This document shows positions 22,214-25,185 of a DNA stretch of 25,185 nt, piece by piece. Both the position numbers and the translations under genes were made by a program. The first letter of the stretch is position 1; each line of letters opens with the position of its first letter. The notes beneath the pieces are model-generated. The model did no database searches. It was given only the letters and a program-made list of their open reading frames with translations, and had not been told where the DNA came from. Origin of the DNA: Trichomonas tenax (Eukaryota; Parabasalia; Trichomonadida; Trichomonadidae); NCBI GenBank assembly GCA_023091735.1, contig JALKBU010000774.1, positions 1-25,185 of the forward strand. The letters run 5' to 3'.

Positions 22214-23144
22214 CAAAATTTGGCTTTTAACCTTAAAATTTTTGCGAAAAAAGAGGATAGACTCAATTTGGAGAGCTCTCAACCGCATATGCTGTCATGA
22301 AAATCATGATCTATTGCAAATTGTGACCATGTGCACATGATTAATAGTGCATAAGAACTATTATAATTGATACTTTCATCAATGCGCAAAAACTGTAAGA
22401 CAACAGAACAACACACATTTTGCTCAATGATCCCTACATGCATCCGATATATATATTTCAACTCTGTAAAGCTCTCTTGGTTTTTGCACATTTGGTGCCA
22501 ACGTTTATTGATTTTTACCATACCAAAGAGAAATCTAGCATAGAAAACAAGATAAAACGTTTACCAAATGATGTTTCAAATGTTGTCATATCAGCTATCC
22601 TTCATAAATCCATGTGTATATAAGATAAGATATCGTATCTCAAAATTTTGAAGACAAACCCATTGGTGACAAAGACCGCATATTATACTCCTAGAGTGTA
22701 CGCCAAATACAAAATATAATGTAATTCTCTTGGTTTAAAAAAATTGGATATGATTGTATAATTAAACTCGGTAAATATGATTTTTCTTCAATCTGATAGA
22801 TTCTGCCAGCATAAACATGAGAAATTCGTCAGTAAAAGTATATTCTAATAATATCGTGCATAATTAAGTGAAATTGATGAAAGATTTTGATAAATCATGA
22901 CAGAGTGAGGTGCACTACCATCGTAGTTAAGCAAGACTCCTTGAGAATAAATGATTAAAGAGCTAAGTCCATTTTTTAGACTACATAATGTCTTTAAAAA
23001 AAGTGTTATAACCTTTGAGTTGAAACATTTCTAGTTTTTAATGCTTTCAAAAGTGTTTTTAATACAGAAAAAATGTAAAAATTATAATCACAATATCAAT
23101 CGAGAGAAAAATCCAAACGAAAAATTTTTGCTAAAAGATTTTCG
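22214..23144. other. Intergenic between hairpin cluster and kinase gene
   Basis: AT-rich. GGAGAGCTCTC near 22270 is a short palindrome. Kinase-proximal words are AAAAAAAGTGTTATAACC at ~22997 and CAAAAGTG at ~23048. The former nearly repeats AAAAAGTGTTATAAA at 3611. Small ORFs here lack protein character. Confidence 0.4.
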
Positions 23145-24248
23145 ATGTACACGTGGACATCTTTACCTGCGTTTATTGGAAAGTACAACTTTGGCCAGAC
23201 CATCGGCAAAGGGTCGTTCAGTCTCGTCAAAATGGCAATGAATACTGATACGCACGTGAAAATGTCTGTAAAGATTATTCCAAAATCAATGATTACGACG
23301 CCTGAAGAAATGCAAAGATTTGAGAGAGAGGTCAATGTCATTATCAAAATGAATCATCCAGGCATCATCAAAATACACGATTTCATAATAGACCAAAATT
23401 ACTTTTATTTAGTTATGGATTACTTAAGCGGTGGAACATTGCTTTCGCAAGTCGGCATCAACAAGATAAGCGAGGACACTGCAAAGCCGCTGTTTAAGCA
23501 GATTTTGGAGACCGTTCACTATATGCACAGCCAAGGAGTGGCTCACAGAGATTTGAAGCTCGAAAATATAATGCTCGACGAATTCGGACACATCAGGATA
23601 ATTGATTTTGGTTTCTCTCGGTTCGCTGAAACAGGTCAAATGTTTATAACGCCTGTTGGATCGCCAGCTTACGCTCCTCCTGAGATCATTGATGGCGAAA
23701 AGTACGACGGAAAGCTCGCTGACCTTTGGTCGCTCGGAGTTATTTTATTTGCTTTGCTTACGGGCGAACTTCCGTGGAAAGGTAGCAACCAGATACAAAT
23801 TTACAATCAGATAAGAAACGCTCAGTTCGATTTTCCACCGAATGTGTCTAAATTTGCACAAGATTTGATTCTGAAATTATTGAGAGTTGATCCGAACATG
23901 AGATTGGTCACTTCAGAGATTATGTCTCATCCGTGGTTGGATGGCATCGTAGTTTCATGGACTGGATCACAAAACACACTTGGAACAAATTTATCTTATA
24001 ATACGTTCCACAAAATCCTTGGAAGTGGCGATATTAGGCAGGTGCAGTCGCCTCGCTCGCAGTTGACGCAGTTAAGTCATCATCATAATACATTTATCAA
24101 CAAAAACGGTGTTTCATTGTCTTTTGGATCACCAAAGCCTTCACCAATCCTCACCCACATTGCTCGAAAGTCTACAATCACTCCTGGACTTGGAAATACA
24201 AAGACAGTCAGGATTATTGCTCCAACCCCACTGTCCGAAGAGTTTTGA
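23145..24248 (+). CDS. CAMK/SNF1-type serine/threonine protein kinase
   Basis: A 367-residue protein. The kinase domain covers residues ~14-267: glycine loop GKGSFSLV (21-28), ATP-binding Lys43 in MSVKI, helix-C Glu62, catalytic loop HRDLKLEN (134-141), DFG (154-156), activation segment ending GSPAYAPPE (172-180), and DLWSLGVILFALLTGELPW. HRDLKLEN and the VGSPAYAPPE segment place it in the CAMK/SNF1-like group expanded in trichomonads. All catalytic residues are present, so it should be active. The activation loop offers Thr169 as a candidate phosphosite. Residues ~268-367 are a Ser/Thr/Pro-rich tail without a UBA or calmodulin-binding motif I can recognise, but with SPRSQLTQLSHH and SFGSPKPSP phosphosite-like runs. 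Substrate unknown. Confidence 0.95.
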   Translation: MYTWTSLPAFIGKYNFGQTIGKGSFSLVKMAMNTDTHVKMSVKIIPKSMITTPEEMQRFEREVNVIIKMNHPGIIKIHDFIIDQNYFYLVMDYLSGGTLLSQVGINKISEDTAKPLFKQILETVHYMHSQGVAHRDLKLENIMLDEFGHIRIIDFGFSRFAETGQMFITPVGSPAYAPPEIIDGEKYDGKLADLWSLGVILFALLTGELPWKGSNQIQIYNQIRNAQFDFPPNVSKFAQDLILKLLRVDPNMRLVTSEIMSHPWLDGIVVSWTGSQNTLGTNLSYNTFHKILGSGDIRQVQSPRSQLTQLSHHHNTFINKNGVSLSFGSPKPSPILTHIARKSTITPGLGNTKTVRIIAPTPLSEEF

Positions 24249-24880
24249 GACCACTTTATTCATTAATTCATAAAATTTTGTATAAAACTTTACCATTATT
24301 GCTATAATATTATATTTTAACTATAATTACATATTTTTTTCATTGGTATCATTCTTGCCTTGATGATCTATAGCTATGTTCTGAATTCTAGAATCAGAGA
24401 ATATTTTTAAAATTTTCTTACATTCACGGATATGAAAATATGAATTTTTAGAAAGATATGTTTTCAAACAATCATAAATAGTTATATCAATATATAGATG
24501 ACTGTATATATTATCATGGGCATATATCGGACAGAAGCTATAACTACGAGGTAATGAGATAATAAGACATTTAACAAGTTCTCAAACAAAAATTGCATGT
24601 GCGTGATAATTTGCAGTGAAAATCATTCATTTAGGTCCAGAATCTCATTTATTTTGTATCAAGAAGCCTTCAAACTAATTTTTTTGAAATGAAAATTTTT
24701 AAATAATCAAAACTATTAATGAAAAATATTTTTTGATGTGAATTAATGAAATTTAATAAAAATTTTATTTATGAAGGCAATTAATTATTGATGTACTATA
24801 GATTTCGAGCGAAATTATTTCAATTTCATGGGAAAATTTTTCCTTCTGCGGTGTAGTCCCGCGACCTTCATAACTTTTTA
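24249..24880. other. Intergenic, very AT-rich
   Basis: 3' flank of the kinase gene. A small perfect inverted repeat ATTTCG-AG-CGAAAT lies near 24804-24817 and a GCGG/CCGC spot near 24848-24862. No ORF or promoter word noted. Confidence 0.4.
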
Positions 24881-24884
24881 TCTG

Positions 24885-25015
24885 ATCAATATTTTTTCGA
24901 TTTGAAAGTACTTTCATGTACATATTGATAGTTGTCTATCCAGTGGTGTAAGTGGCGCAGTCTATATATCTATCAAATCATTGATTGCATTTCAAATCGT
25001 CCAAAAATATACGAT
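24885..25015. repeat. Long hairpin, 131 nt, three stem blocks
   Basis: ATATTTTT (24889-24896) pairs with AAAAATAT (25003-25010), CGATTTGAAA (24898-24907) with TTTCAAATCG (24990-24999), and TTGATAG (24925-24931) with CTATCAA (24970-24976); ATC/GAT adds an outer pairing. It has the same style as the hairpins at 20.2-22.2 kb. A GCATA-AATG-TATGC mini-hairpin follows at about 25021. Confidence 0.75.
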
Positions 25016-25185
25016 TTCCAGCATAAATGTATGCGCTACTATGCAGCATATGATACTCTTATGTGTATTATTGATTCAAATACCTCTTATACGCTTAAAA
25101 TTAAAAATGCAACTAATTCATTAATTGATTTGAGGGCGATTATACACATGAAAGTTATTGAATTTGATGTGATTTGGATTTGCAG

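Noticed and set aside
22185..22214. Hammerhead-like CTAATGAG
   Set aside because: The essential GAAA segment and a third helix are absent.
20303..22623. Small ORFs of 61-80 codons on both strands in the hairpin region
   Set aside because: They run through inverted repeats, are Ile/Ser/Cys/His-rich, and match nothing recognisable.
23096..23347. Minus-strand ORF over the kinase start
   Set aside because: Antisense shadow of the kinase gene.

Overview
The window looks like nuclear DNA of a parabasalid protist (a Trichomonas or Tritrichomonas relative). The genes are short-spaced and read without introns. Gene-free DNA is very AT-rich while coding DNA is clearly richer in G+C. Several stop codons sit inside a TAAA tetramer, as trichomonad 3' ends often do. 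Initiator-like TCA-Y-T-W sequences lie a few tens of bases before some ATGs. The proteins are clearly eukaryotic (ARF, RAD9, CDT1, API5, Myb, PPP phosphatase, CAMK-type kinase). I cannot settle the species from the sequence alone.

Layout: 1-2559 is the 5' part of a large coiled-coil protein gene on the minus strand, cut by the window edge. 3057-3482 (minus) is a small NTF2-fold-like protein. A locally GC-richer, hairpin-dense stretch follows at 3641-3820 and may be a structured RNA. 4763-5875 (minus) is a CDT1-like replication licensing factor and 6604-9015 (plus) a WDR62/MAPKBP1-like WD40 protein; these two are divergent. 9717-10841 (plus) is a PPP-family phosphatase, convergent with 11081-12511 (minus), an API5-like protein. 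12545-15610 is accessory in character: a 53-bp palindrome, an orphan 248-codon gene, an orphan 123-codon gene, a broken phage-tail-tip-like gene, a candidate 947-bp DNA transposon with inverted ends and an 8-bp duplication, and a tRNA-like minihelix with a T-run. 16179-16724 (minus) is an ARF GTPase, 17367-18431 (plus) a RAD9-like checkpoint clamp subunit, and 18824-19363 (minus) a two-repeat Myb factor. 19364-23144 has no convincing protein gene. It holds a dense series of long, nearly perfect, mutually unrelated hairpins. 23145-24248 (plus) is a CAMK/SNF1-type protein kinase, and 24249-25185 is non-coding with one more long hairpin.

CDT1 and RAD9 both concern replication and genome integrity, but the genes are individually transcribed and I see no operon. 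The observation I rate highest is the hairpin cluster at 20221-22213. Seven strong hairpins of 65-101 nt have unrelated arms, and their imperfect positions are G.U on the plus strand more often than A.C (about 17 to 7 by hand count). The cluster is preceded by the same two short motifs (ACATGTCA and TCACTTTTT) that precede protein genes in the window. It looks like a plus-strand transcription unit for hairpin RNAs, comparable in form to a clustered small-RNA precursor. I cannot show expression from the sequence.

Four start codons or ORF starts that a permissive ORF caller would place at TTG or GTG (CDT1-like, API5-like, Myb and a spurious ORF at 9056) were moved to the first ATG or rejected.
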